Assembly: GCA_023228875.1 (NCBI GenBank)
Contig: JALOAG010000003.1
Span: forward strand, 217,700-281,699
DNA length: 64,000 nucleotides
Origin: Bacteroidia bacterium
GTDB lineage: Bacteria > Bacteroidota > Bacteroidia > NS11-12g > UBA955
Reading direction: 5' to 3'
Numbering within the stretch: the stretch's first letter is position 1; the number at the start of each line of letters is the position of its first letter. A program made the translations under genes and the position numbers. A model generated the notes under the pieces. It did not search any database and was not told the DNA's origin. It worked only from the letters and a program-made list of their open reading frames with translations. Shown one piece after another: positions 8,206-17,350 of this stretch.

Positions 8206-10183
8206 TTTTAAGTTCGTAATTCTTAGAAATCCTTGTTAGGTTATCGTTGTAAAAGGGGTCGTTTTTAATCATTTTATCCCATTTGTTTAATAAATAATTC
8301 TTTTCATTGCTTTGGTGTGCGCGTGCTTGAGGACGTAGCATTGGGTTGCCTCGAGTAAGACACTCGTAGTGATACATAGAGACGTGAGGGATATAGATAT
8401 TAAAATATCCAACTGTATAGAGTTTGCAACATAAGTCCACGTCATTACAATCTACAGCCAGATTTTCATCAAAACCGCCAACCATTTCAAACTTCTCACG
8501 CGAAACCATCATACATGCTCCGGTTACCGCTCCATAATTTGTTATACAATTTGCATTGTTAAAATATCCCGATGTGTCTTTGTGTGCTCCTGAATAAATA
8601 TGTGCTCCTGTTTCATCCAATGATAAAATAATGCCCGCATGTTGGATTGTGTTGTTCGGATATAACAGTTTCACACCAACTGCTCCGGCATTCTCTAACT
8701 GAGCAAATTTTATCATCTCTTCTAATAAATTCGGGGAAATGACTTTGGTGTCATTATTTAAGAATAGTAAATATTCACCGTTTGCGATTTTTGCGGCTCT
8801 GTTATTCAAGATTGAATAATTGAACGGGATATCAATACGAATTGAACGAATTTTGTTAGGATGATTGTACTCGTATTGTGCGAGGGTACTCAAGAAAGTT
8901 TTCTCTGTGCTTCCATTATCAACTACAATGATCTCGTAGTTAGGATAGGAAACTTGTTCTAATATTGAATCAATACACTCTTGTAAAACCGCACTCTTAT
9001 TCTTTGCCGGAATAATAATACTCACGGTTGGGGAATTTGCTAAATTAAATTTAGGGGTAAAACAGCCTAATGCAGTTTCGGATAGCTTTGCATAGCTGTT
9101 CTGATAATACATTGCAAGGAAGTGATTTAAGGCTTGGTGGTTCTCTTTTATTTCTTCACTTGTAATATTGCGTTGGTATTTATGATATAGTACTTTTTGA
9201 ATATGATGCACGCTCGAAGCATGATGAGTCAAATTCAAAATCAGGCTATACACATTGTTGTAATATTGAATGTTTGCCTTATGAAGTAACTCCGAACTTG
9301 TAACAAACATATCCCCAATATAGTTTCTTGCTAATAAAGTGTGAGGGCTCCAGTCAGGTTTGAAATAAGGATTCTCAGTTGTATCAGGATAATTTTTATT
9401 GTAAAAATCATTGTCTGAATAAATAAAGTCTATTATCGGATTATTGTTAATAGCATTGGCAATATGATACAGATAATGAGGTGCAGGAATGCAATCTAAT
9501 TTAGCAAAAACTATATGATTTTGTTCAGGAACCTTGTCTATTGTTTGCTCATCAACGAGAGAAAAACGAATATCAGTAGATACTATTTTTTCTATGGTGT
9601 AACTAATTATTTCACTAGGATTTTGAAGAAAAAACTGTATGTCAAACTTTGTATAAACTTGACTTTCAATCGCTTTAAGAAAATGATTGAGTTGTTTAAA
9701 GTTGTTACGATTGATAAATACGATTAAATTGAAATGAGGTTTGATTGCAAAACGTTTGATATTATCTTGCATTAATTCAAAATCACTTTCTCTTGGGAAG
9801 TTTTTTTGCTTGAATTTTTCATAATTAATAGGTTCGTACCCTTTTCCAAAACCAATAATAGAATTTACCTTGCCAAAAAGTAATGTAAACAGTTGTCTGA
9901 AGAATTTTCCAATTAAGAAGAGTCCATGTCTTGAGAATAAGAATCGCACTCTCTGAAAAAATTTCCATTTTTCATCCTTTAAGTAACTGTCGCTGGTAAG
10001 AATTAGTTTGGTTTTGGTGAAGAATAAATACATCTTCCAATAAGGACTGTCTTCAATCTTCTTGATTCTTTCTTCATAATTACGCACTGCATTAAACAGA
10101 ACTTCATAGTCCTCTTCATTTTTTGCTAAGGCAGGATTTGTGTTTTTAGAAATCCGTTCGTTGGTAATTTTAACTTCGTTCAC
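8198..10183 (-). CDS. Tandem GT2 glycosyltransferase with degenerate first domain
   Basis: A 661-residue protein. Residues 1-150 are charged and helical with aromatic-rich segments but no confident membrane span. Residues about 150-305 resemble the first GT2 domain of O-antigen and rhamnan enzymes (DFIYSDNDFYNK, FKPDWSPHTLLARNYIGD), but the position of the usual DHDD metal motif reads KLDC (228-231), so this domain is probably inactive. Residues about 385-640 are a normal GT2 domain: PTVSIIIPAKN, VDNGS at 421-425, FLNNDTKV with the acidic pair near 477, GAVGVKLLYPN, VTGACMMV and FDENLAVDCNDVDLC, matching the ED-type acceptor region. It lies 2 bases after wzt and overlaps the next glycosyltransferase by 8 bases. 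Confidence 0.85.
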   Translation of the reverse strand: MNEVKITNERISKNTNPALAKNEEDYEVLFNAVRNYEERIKKIEDSPYWKMYLFFTKTKLILTSDSYLKDEKWKFFQRVRFLFSRHGLFLIGKFFRQLFTLLFGKVNSIIGFGKGYEPINYEKFKQKNFPRESDFELMQDNIKRFAIKPHFNLIVFINRNNFKQLNHFLKAIESQVYTKFDIQFFLQNPSEIISYTIEKIVSTDIRFSLVDEQTIDKVPEQNHIVFAKLDCIPAPHYLYHIANAINNNPIIDFIYSDNDFYNKNYPDTTENPYFKPDWSPHTLLARNYIGDMFVTSSELLHKANIQYYNNVYSLILNLTHHASSVHHIQKVLYHKYQRNITSEEIKENHQALNHFLAMYYQNSYAKLSETALGCFTPKFNLANSPTVSIIIPAKNKSAVLQECIDSILEQVSYPNYEIIVVDNGSTEKTFLSTLAQYEYNHPNKIRSIRIDIPFNYSILNNRAAKIANGEYLLFLNNDTKVISPNLLEEMIKFAQLENAGAVGVKLLYPNNTIQHAGIILSLDETGAHIYSGAHKDTSGYFNNANCITNYGAVTGACMMVSREKFEMVGGFDENLAVDCNDVDLCCKLYTVGYFNIYIPHVSMYHYECLTRGNPMLRPQARAHQSNEKNYLLNKWDKMIKNDPFYNDNLTRISKNYELKNG

Positions 10184-10185
10184 GT

Positions 10186-10926
10186 TCAGTTGTTAAATAA
10201 TTGTAAATACTTTTCACCTACGGACTGAACATCTCCAAACATTTCTAAGCGTCCATTGTTTATGAGAGCAGCTTTTGTACACATATTCTGAACCTCACTC
10301 ATACTATGAGAAACATAAACCACTGTGGTTCCTACAGCTTTTAATTCTGTTACTTTCTTCAAGCATTTTTCTTGAAATCCTAGATCCCCAACTGCCAACA
10401 CTTCGTCAATTAATAAAATATCCGGTTGTTTCATTATAGCTATACTAAATGAGAGTCTGCTCATCATGCCCGTACTATACCTTTTAACAGCCCAATGTAT
10501 TGTGTCCCCTAATTCCGAAAATTCAATTATTTGAGGAATCAATTCTTTTGTTTCTGCAATAGAAAGCCCCATGAGTGCACAGCTAAGCTTTATGTTTTCC
10601 AATCCGGTCATTTCTTGTTCTAAACCGATGCCAAGTCCAAGCAATGGAGCAACCTTTCCTTTGATGGTTATTTTTCCTTTTTCAGGTTCAATTATCCCTG
10701 ATAAAGCACGTAAGAGTGTGCTCTTGCCAGAACCATTTTTCCCTAACAAACCAATGCTCTCGCCTTTGAATATTTCAAAGGTAATATCTTTCAATACAAA
10801 TTGTTTCTGTAATAAATTAGTCCTACCCAGTTTAAATATAAACTCTTTTAATGATACGTGTCCGCTATCTCTAACATAAAAGCATATATCTACATTCTCT
10901 AACTTTATTACAGGTTCGCGTGTCAT
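10186..10926 (-). CDS. wzt: Polysaccharide ABC exporter ATPase (Wzt-type)
   Basis: A 246-residue ABC ATPase. Walker A is GKNGSGKST, the signature-like loop is YSTGMMSRLSFS, and Walker B is DILLIDEVLAVGD with the VLAVGD tail typical of the polysaccharide/polyol exporter subfamily (TagH, KpsT, Wzt). The H-loop is VVYVSHSM. It lies 3 bases after the permease gene, forming a two-gene exporter. It lacks the C-terminal carbohydrate-binding domain found in Wzt of Escherichia coli O8/O9a, so chain-end recognition may not be coupled to export in that way. The product acts at the inner face of the cytoplasmic membrane and powers export of a lipid-linked glycan built by the two downstream glycosyltransferases. 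Confidence 0.9.
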   Translation of the reverse strand: MTREPVIKLENVDICFYVRDSGHVSLKEFIFKLGRTNLLQKQFVLKDITFEIFKGESIGLLGKNGSGKSTLLRALSGIIEPEKGKITIKGKVAPLLGLGIGLEQEMTGLENIKLSCALMGLSIAETKELIPQIIEFSELGDTIHWAVKRYSTGMMSRLSFSIAIMKQPDILLIDEVLAVGDLGFQEKCLKKVTELKAVGTTVVYVSHSMSEVQNMCTKAALINNGRLEMFGDVQSVGEKYLQLFNN

Positions 10927-10929
10927 CTT

Positions 10930-11697
10930 TTATATGTTTGAAATAAAGCCCTTGCGATATTTATTGAAGAAATACAAACCTAACACAAGCACACAAAGTG
11001 CAATGAAAGTACAAATCAGAAGATTCGTTGCATCTGGAAATCTGGAATAATAAAAAATGTCATGATAACATTCCATAAAGTAATAGAAAGGGTTCATTTT
11101 GATGTATTTCTGTGACTCGGTTGGAATAATATCAATTGTGTATGCAATGGGAGTGAAGTAGAAGAAAGCAGGCATGATGCTGGTCCAGAGTAATTGTACA
11201 TCTCTGAAATAGACATTGGTGGTACCTAAAAACATGCCTAAGCCTAAAATGAATGTTGCGGTTATAAGCAATAAAGGTATCAAGGCAATAATACTAATGT
11301 CTAATTTGTAGCCAAGAAAGAACATCAGGATTGAGAAAGGAATCAGCGAAAGCATGAGGTTGAAAATTGCTGCCAAGACTGCCGATAATGGAAAACTCAG
11401 CGGATGTAAGTTGATGGACTTGAGTATGGAAGCATTATCAATAAAAGATGTTAAAACTTGTAAAACCGATGCCGATAAAAAATTCCAAAAAACTAATCCG
11501 CTTAGAGCATAGAGTGCATAATTAGGTATTGAAGCGATTTCTCTAAAAATGATTAACATTATGACTAGAAAAATAAGCGGATTGAGCATGCTCCAAAATA
11601 CACCTAATAGGGAATTTTTATAGCGTAGTTTTATTGTTTTGACCGCCAAACTTAGTACTGCATTTCTGAATCCCTTATCTGATAACGAAGAAAGCAC
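10930..11697 (-). CDS. wzm: Polysaccharide ABC exporter permease (Wzm-type)
   Basis: A 255-residue ABC-2-type permease. An amphipathic N-terminus with AVKTIKLRYKNSLLGVFWSMLNPL, the hallmark of Wzm/TagG proteins, precedes six hydrophobic segments (for example LIFLVIMLIIF, LSGLVFWNFLSASVL, ALIPLLLITATFILGLGMFLG). VYFRDVQLLW and FYFTPIAYTID are also characteristic. It pairs with the ATPase gene 3 bases downstream and would form the membrane pore for an undecaprenyl-linked glycan. The apparent start is GTG at 11697. It is the first gene of the five-gene operon, preceded by a well-formed promoter. Confidence 0.9.
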   Translation of the reverse strand: MLSSLSDKGFRNAVLSLAVKTIKLRYKNSLLGVFWSMLNPLIFLVIMLIIFREIASIPNYALYALSGLVFWNFLSASVLQVLTSFIDNASILKSINLHPLSFPLSAVLAAIFNLMLSLIPFSILMFFLGYKLDISIIALIPLLLITATFILGLGMFLGTTNVYFRDVQLLWTSIMPAFFYFTPIAYTIDIIPTESQKYIKMNPFYYFMECYHDIFYYSRFPDATNLLICTFIALCVLVLGLYFFNKYRKGFISNI

Positions 11698-11713
11698 CGT
11701 TTAAAAATTTCGG

Positions 11714-11745
11714 CAAAATTAGCTTAATTGTTCTTTATGCCCAAA
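11714..11745 (-). promoter_or_regulatory. Promoter of the polysaccharide operon
   Basis: Read on the minus strand: TTTG (11742-11745), a 20-base spacer, then TAATTTTG (11714-11721). Both elements and the spacing agree with the Bacteroidota consensus (TTTG, about 17-23 bases, TAnnTTTG). The -7 box is followed by CC and ends 16 bases before the GTG of wzm. Confidence 0.7.
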
Positions 11746-11821
11746 CTTGTTTTCTGTTCAATTGCAAGTACATAGAAAAGTAGAATGGTAGAGGATTATT
11801 CTTGATTAGAAGTAACGCTTA

Positions 11822-12715
11822 TTAAGCATTAAGCAGGTTTAACAATTTTTCATATTGTTTCACGCGAAATTCTTGATTTCGCATTGCGTATGAGTTATAT
11901 AAATTGCGCAATACTCTAATGACAATATCTCTATTTGAACATGGGTAAAATTGCTCGGGAGCGACATTGTCAATATTAATTTGTTGTAGAAATATTTCAA
12001 CATGTTTCTTTCCAAATACAGAACCTTCATTAAAAGGGTTGATATAAAAAAGTACATCATAACCTTGTGGTGCATCAATCATTAGTCCCTTGGAATCTGC
12101 GTTAGGAGAAGGCAAATCAGGTATGTCTAAATAAGCTAAAATAAAATGTTGAGGAAGATTGACCCCATAAATTGGTATAAAGAGTCGCTGTGCTACAATT
12201 GAATATAATATAGCCAAAGAGATAGGATTCCCTTTTTTCTTCTTTATAACTCGGTTGAGAAAACTGTTGTCAGGATTGTGATAGTCGGAGTTGTCTCCTT
12301 TGAAATTAAACCGCTTAAAAAATACATGATTCAAGATGTTCACCTTCTCTAATGCAGTTAAGTCATTTCTTAAATCAAGCCATACCTCAAGTTTGATACG
12401 CTCAATTTCTTTATTAAGTTCATTAAAGTCAATATCAGAACCACTAGTGAGATTAGTCAACCATATCCCTTTTAGCAAATCCTCAGGAGAGGAAGCCCAT
12501 TGAACAATATTGTCAGATACTTTCGAAAGCTCAATTTCACGAATTAAGTTATTTAACCTCTCAATACCTTCAGGACTGTCAAAAGGTAAATTTTCTAAAC
12601 TCTGTTTCAAGGACGGCAATATTGTGTCTCCCAGTTGAAGAATCTTGTTTGTAACTTCTTCTCTAACTGTTTTATCCGGGTCGTCAATTAGGTATATCAA
12701 CGCATTGAAGTCCAT
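11822..12715 (-). CDS. SirB1/transglutaminase-like core protein
   Basis: A 297-residue cytoplasmic protein of the SirB1-like transglutaminase-core family. The N-terminal 90 residues look like helical repeats (FNALIYLIDDPDKTVREEV, NKILQLGDTILPSLKQSL). The middle holds the family block LRNDLTALEKVNILNHVFF and NRVIKKKKGNPISLAILY, then GVNLPQHFILAY. In active transglutaminases a Cys-His-Asp triad is used; here the position after the GNPISLAIL block has no evident catalytic Cys, as is common in this family, so enzymatic activity is doubtful. The start chosen is the ATG at 12715; a TTG three codons earlier is possible. It follows topA by about 9 bases and is probably in its operon. Confidence 0.75.
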   Translation of the reverse strand: MDFNALIYLIDDPDKTVREEVTNKILQLGDTILPSLKQSLENLPFDSPEGIERLNNLIREIELSKVSDNIVQWASSPEDLLKGIWLTNLTSGSDIDFNELNKEIERIKLEVWLDLRNDLTALEKVNILNHVFFKRFNFKGDNSDYHNPDNSFLNRVIKKKKGNPISLAILYSIVAQRLFIPIYGVNLPQHFILAYLDIPDLPSPNADSKGLMIDAPQGYDVLFYINPFNEGSVFGKKHVEIFLQQINIDNVAPEQFYPCSNRDIVIRVLRNLYNSYAMRNQEFRVKQYEKLLNLLNA

Positions 12716-12724
12716 GTTGTACAA

Positions 12725-15229
12725 CTATTTTTCACTCCTTTTTTTCTTTGACGTTGATTTTGCAGGGGTATTTTTAATAATTTCTTCTGCTTGTTCAATT
12801 GTCAATGCTTCCGGATTAATATTACCTAATTTGTAGTTGTTACCACCAAAAGAGAAATATGGACCATATCTGCCGTTTTGGATTACGATTTCTTTGTCTC
12901 CACTTCCCAGTTTTTTGATTACTTTTTTCTCTTCTTCTTGAGATTTGGCAAGAATAATTTCAATAGCCTTCTCTTTGTTTATCTCAAAGAGGTTTGTACC
13001 TTTTGGTAATGAGAAGTATTTTGATTTGTATTTAATATAAGGTCCAAATCTGCCTTTATTGACTTCTAATGCGTTGCCTTCCCACTCGCCAATCTGAAGT
13101 GGTAGTTTGTCAGCGTTTTTATCTTCATTGCGTTTTGCCTGAATCACCATGATAGCTTCTTCTTCATTTACTGACAGAGGGTCGAGCGTCCTGGGTAGAG
13201 AGTAAAATTTCTTGTTATGTAAAATATATGGACCGAATTTGCCAATGTTGACAACCAATTCTGTGCCTTCCAAGTTGCCAATTGTGCGTGGGAGCTTAAA
13301 TAAATCCAAAGCTTCCTCAATACTAATTGTTTCAATACTTTGTCCCTGTCTGAGGCTTGCAAATTGTGATTTTTTATTTTCATCAGGTTCAACAATCTGT
13401 ACATAAGGTCCAAATTTCCCCATTTTAGCAACAATTTTATTTCCGCTTTTAGGATCAATTCCGACCTCTCTTTCACCGGTAACTTTCTCTGCGGTAGTGG
13501 CTGTCTTTGTAACGAGCGTATGAAACGGGTGGTAGAATTTGTCTATCATGTTGCTCCATTTTTGCAACCCGGAAGCAATATCGTCAAATTCCTTTTCTAC
13601 AGAGGCAGTAAACCCATAATCCATAATTTTGGTAAAATGTTCTGAAAGGAAATCTGTTACTAAAGTGCCAATATCCGAAGGAATTAATTTTCCTTTTTCA
13701 GAGCCTGTTTTCTCAGATTGAATCGTTGAAGTTATATTATTCTTCTTGAGGGTATGGGTTTTTATTTCTCTTGCAACTCCTTCCTTTTTTCCTACTTCAA
13801 CATAGCCTCTTTTTTGTATTGTTGAAATAGTGGGAGCATAGGTAGAAGGTCTGCCGATACCTAATTCTTCAAGTTTTTTTACCAAACTTGCTTCCGTATA
13901 TCTTGAAGGTGGACGACTATATTTTTGTTCAGCAGTGACCGAATCAGCTACAACAGTGTCTGACTTCTGTATCGGTGGTAAAATACTTGTGTTTTCTTCA
14001 GTTTCTTCGTCATCGTTGGATTCCATATACACTTTCAGAAAACCATCAAATTTAATTACCTCACCTTCCGCAATAAAGATGAATTTATGATTGTTTGATT
14101 TTATCTCAATAGTGGTTCTTTCAAGTTTTGCACTCGACATTTGTGAAGCAATTGCACGTTTCCAAATGAGATTATAGAGTTTCTTTTCTCTTTCTGTTTC
14201 ACCTGCAAATTGAACATTAAAATTTGTTGGTCTTATTGCTTCATGTGCTTCTTGAGCTCCTGCAGTTTTGGTGGTATATTTTCTTGTATGTGAATAGTTT
14301 GCTCCGTATTCATTGGTAATAGTGTTTTTGGCAGCACTAATTGCCAAGTCGGACATGTTTAATGAATCCGTTCTCATATATGTTATGTGTCCTTCTTCAT
14401 ATAGCTTTTGTGCTAATTGCATGGTCGTGCTTACCGGGGTGCCAAACTTTCTTGAAGCCTCTTGTTGTAATGTGCTCGTAGTGAAAGGCGGTGAAGGATT
14501 GCGTTGAACAGGCTTTGTTTCTACATTTTGTACTGTGAATATTGAGTTTTTAGAGTTTTCTAAAAATGAAATAGCTTCTTCTTCGGTTGGGAAACGATTA
14601 TCCAATACGGCTTTAAAAGTAGCACCTTGGAAATTAAATATGGCACTTATTTGATAATCTGATTTTGTAGTAAAATCTCTAATTTCTCTTTCTTTCTCAA
14701 CTACTAAACGCACTGCAACAGATTGTACTCTGCCTGCTGATAGAGAAGGTTTAACCTTTTTCCATAAAAGTGGTGAAAGTTCATAACCTACAAGTCTATC
14801 AAGAACCCTGCGTGCTTGTTGTGCATCAACAAGATTGATATCAATGCTTCTTGGGTTTTTAATGGCATGTTCAATGGCGGGTTTTGTAATTTCATTGAAT
14901 ACAATACGCTTTATGTTCTTCTTTTTTAAATCCAATACTTCAGACAGATGCCAAGAAATGGCTTCTCCTTCTCGATCATCATCCGATGCAAGCCAGATTG
15001 TGTCAGCTTCTTTGGTTAATTTTTTGAGTTCATTAACTAATTTCTGTTTGTCAGCGGGAACAACATATTTTGGTTGATAGTTGTTGTTGAGATCTATTGC
15101 GCTATCTCCTTTGTCTAAATCTCTGATATGACCATAGCTGGATTTGACTAAAAAATCACTACCGAGATACTTTTCAATTGTCTTTGCCTTAGCAGGAGAT
15201 TCTACAATTACGAGGTTTTTTTTCGACAT
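12725..15229 (-). CDS. topA: DNA topoisomerase I
   Basis: An 834-residue type IA topoisomerase that relaxes negative supercoils through a transient 5'-phosphotyrosine. The Toprim domain opens with NLVIVESPAKAKTIEKYLG and carries the acidic triad in ASDDDREGEA. The catalytic tyrosine is Tyr284 in EGHITYMRTDS. DAQQARRVLDRLVGYELSPLLW and RPSTYAPTISTIQKRGYV are standard blocks. The C-terminus has no Cys4 zinc fingers. Instead it has about four repeats of the Topo C-terminal type, each with a GPY core (KFGPYVQI, KFGPYILH, RFGPYIKY, RYGPYFSF), followed by a lysine-rich tail. This repeat layout is usual in Bacteroidota. The start ATG follows a stretch resembling a -7 box. Confidence 0.96.
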   Translation of the reverse strand: MSKKNLVIVESPAKAKTIEKYLGSDFLVKSSYGHIRDLDKGDSAIDLNNNYQPKYVVPADKQKLVNELKKLTKEADTIWLASDDDREGEAISWHLSEVLDLKKKNIKRIVFNEITKPAIEHAIKNPRSIDINLVDAQQARRVLDRLVGYELSPLLWKKVKPSLSAGRVQSVAVRLVVEKEREIRDFTTKSDYQISAIFNFQGATFKAVLDNRFPTEEEAISFLENSKNSIFTVQNVETKPVQRNPSPPFTTSTLQQEASRKFGTPVSTTMQLAQKLYEEGHITYMRTDSLNMSDLAISAAKNTITNEYGANYSHTRKYTTKTAGAQEAHEAIRPTNFNVQFAGETEREKKLYNLIWKRAIASQMSSAKLERTTIEIKSNNHKFIFIAEGEVIKFDGFLKVYMESNDDEETEENTSILPPIQKSDTVVADSVTAEQKYSRPPSRYTEASLVKKLEELGIGRPSTYAPTISTIQKRGYVEVGKKEGVAREIKTHTLKKNNITSTIQSEKTGSEKGKLIPSDIGTLVTDFLSEHFTKIMDYGFTASVEKEFDDIASGLQKWSNMIDKFYHPFHTLVTKTATTAEKVTGEREVGIDPKSGNKIVAKMGKFGPYVQIVEPDENKKSQFASLRQGQSIETISIEEALDLFKLPRTIGNLEGTELVVNIGKFGPYILHNKKFYSLPRTLDPLSVNEEEAIMVIQAKRNEDKNADKLPLQIGEWEGNALEVNKGRFGPYIKYKSKYFSLPKGTNLFEINKEKAIEIILAKSQEEEKKVIKKLGSGDKEIVIQNGRYGPYFSFGGNNYKLGNINPEALTIEQAEEIIKNTPAKSTSKKKRSEK

Positions 15230-15266
15230 ATATTATTTACTAAAACTAGATTACAGCGACTTGTAA

Positions 15267-17342
15267 TCAGTCGGCAAATATCAGTCTTTTAGTGAATATG
15301 CCCTCATTTGTTTCAAATTTCAGAAAATAAATGCCGGGTTTAATCCCCTTACTTCTTAAATCTATGTTTTGAATCAAGTCCTTTTCGGCAATATTGTTGT
15401 CATAGATTGTTGCAATATTTCTACCGGACATGTCAAATAATGTGATGGAAGTCTCTTTGTTTAAGAACAGTGGATTCAAATGAATATTGAACAAGTCCGT
15501 ACTTGGATTGGGATGAATATTAATCAAGGCATCCAGTTCTATATCACTAATTGATGTGAAATATTGACTGATATTTATGTCATCAATGAAAATTGGATTG
15601 CCTCCTCCACTTACTATTTCAATGCGTATTTTAATACTTGTAGAAGTTTCAAATTCAGATAGTGAAAAATTAATTCTTTTCCATTCATTCTGATTAGAAG
15701 GTGTGAAATTGCTCACAAATCCAACACTTGATGAAAATTGCGCGCTCAATCTTTGTACCTTTTGTTTCCAGGTACTTCCACAATCTTCAGATACGTAGAT
15801 TCTAATGTAGTCAATAGCAGTTGAGTTGCGTCTTCCATAGCCAACCATAAATGAAATCTTTGGATTCATGCCTGCCATCTTGGAGATGTTCATTGAAGGA
15901 GTTTCTAAAACAAAGCGGGTTCCAGTATTAGAATTGGTAATATTGGCTTTTATGCTATTATTACCATAAAATCCAACATTTGCTTTTGCAAAGGTGTCAA
16001 ATCCGGTACCCGTCAATTGAGTGATGCCTTCTAATGAAAAGGAATTATTGGTCTCAAAACTTTCAGCAATACCGGTTAAGGCAGCAACTTTTGGGAGTAC
16101 TTTTATATATTTTTTTATTTCATAAGACGAAGAACCAACACTATTTGTTGTAGTCAATTTTACATTATATTCTCCCGGCTCATCATATATGATAATAGGC
16201 GAGGGTTGATTTGAGGATTGAATATTACCTCCTTCAAACTCCCAAGTTCTTTGAGATACAAGACCATTACACGAATTATCCATAAATTGCACAGGGCTGC
16301 CGGCACAAACAATTTGAATATCACTTTCGAAGAAAGCAAAAGGCTTTTCACCGGCTTTGGGTAGAATACCGGTAAATTCTAAATTCTCATTGCTATAGAG
16401 ATTTTTTCTTGTGTAATCATTGCTTTGTAAAAATCCATAAACTCGATTCTTCTGACCAATTGAAAACATGGATTGGCAGCCATGGGAGTAGTCCATGAAG
16501 TTCTCCCACTGATCGTAATATTGATTGTTAGCACAACTCTTGTTGGTTGGGTTGCATCCGGAGTTGGAAAATTGTGCAGATACGGGAGGGGTGTCGGCAA
16601 CTAAATCACCACCCTGACTTTCGTTACAACCACCTTGGAATGTATGGTAAAGTCCTAAATAGTGCCCGACTTCATGTGTCAAAGCTCTTTGGTATAGTGG
16701 ATTAGCTGCACCAAATGAGCCAACAGCATCAGAGCGCATAACAATACCATCTGTGCTTGCAGACATGAATGGGAAGTTGGAATATCCCAATATGATTCCA
16801 CTACCATTACCGCTATAAATTGAGCTTACTACCCATATATTCAGATACCGATTTACAGGCCACTTAATTAAACTTTTAACATTATCTCCTGCATCAATGT
16901 GTAATGAAGATGTTATGCGATTGATTCCATTTGTGCAATTTCCTTGTGGGTCTTTTTTTGCTAATTGGAATTCAATTTCCATATCAGCTATCAGAGGCTT
17001 AAAGGGCGCATTGGCATTGTTGCGAACATTTTGAGTATCAGCATTTAACTTGTTAAAGTCTTCATTCAATATACGTATTGCGTCAAAAACTTGCTCGTTT
17101 GAAATGTTCTCAGGTCCATTCGTATTTATTATATGAAAAACTACGGGAATAATGATTTTACCACTTCTGCGTTCAGTTTGTTGATTGGTTGTTGATTCAG
17201 CAATAGGATCATGCCAATTAGGGGTTGCAAGTTTCCATTCTTCAAAACGCTGATCTGTTCCGCATTGTTGGCTATAAACGTGATGAACAGAAAAATATAG
17301 AAGAAGAGAAGTGAATAAAGGGAGAAACAGTTTTTTTGACAT
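15267..17342 (-). CDS. Secreted M43 metalloprotease with PKD and T9SS type A domain (copy 2)
   Basis: A 691-residue exported zinc protease of the pappalysin family (M43). Order: signal peptide (KLFLPLFTSLLLYFSVHHVYSQ); propeptide-like segment; catalytic domain with HEVGHYLGLYH (HExxHxxGxxH zinc site) and a Met-turn at MDYSHGCQSMF; a PKD-like domain around FMDNSCNGLVSQRTWEFEGG and YDEPGEYNVKLTTTNSVG; a MAM/jelly-roll-like region with GGGNPIFIDDINI; and a C-terminal T9SS type A sorting domain (INIHPNPSTDLFNI through GIYFLKFETNEG to KRLIFAD). It should be secreted and anchored at the cell surface by T9SS. It lies 8 bases after a full-length paralogue of the same architecture, so the pair arose by tandem duplication and is likely one transcript. 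Confidence 0.92.
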   Translation of the reverse strand: MSKKLFLPLFTSLLLYFSVHHVYSQQCGTDQRFEEWKLATPNWHDPIAESTTNQQTERRSGKIIIPVVFHIINTNGPENISNEQVFDAIRILNEDFNKLNADTQNVRNNANAPFKPLIADMEIEFQLAKKDPQGNCTNGINRITSSLHIDAGDNVKSLIKWPVNRYLNIWVVSSIYSGNGSGIILGYSNFPFMSASTDGIVMRSDAVGSFGAANPLYQRALTHEVGHYLGLYHTFQGGCNESQGGDLVADTPPVSAQFSNSGCNPTNKSCANNQYYDQWENFMDYSHGCQSMFSIGQKNRVYGFLQSNDYTRKNLYSNENLEFTGILPKAGEKPFAFFESDIQIVCAGSPVQFMDNSCNGLVSQRTWEFEGGNIQSSNQPSPIIIYDEPGEYNVKLTTTNSVGSSSYEIKKYIKVLPKVAALTGIAESFETNNSFSLEGITQLTGTGFDTFAKANVGFYGNNSIKANITNSNTGTRFVLETPSMNISKMAGMNPKISFMVGYGRRNSTAIDYIRIYVSEDCGSTWKQKVQRLSAQFSSSVGFVSNFTPSNQNEWKRINFSLSEFETSTSIKIRIEIVSGGGNPIFIDDINISQYFTSISDIELDALINIHPNPSTDLFNIHLNPLFLNKETSITLFDMSGRNIATIYDNNIAEKDLIQNIDLRSKGIKPGIYFLKFETNEGIFTKRLIFAD

Positions 17343-17350
17343 AATACGTA

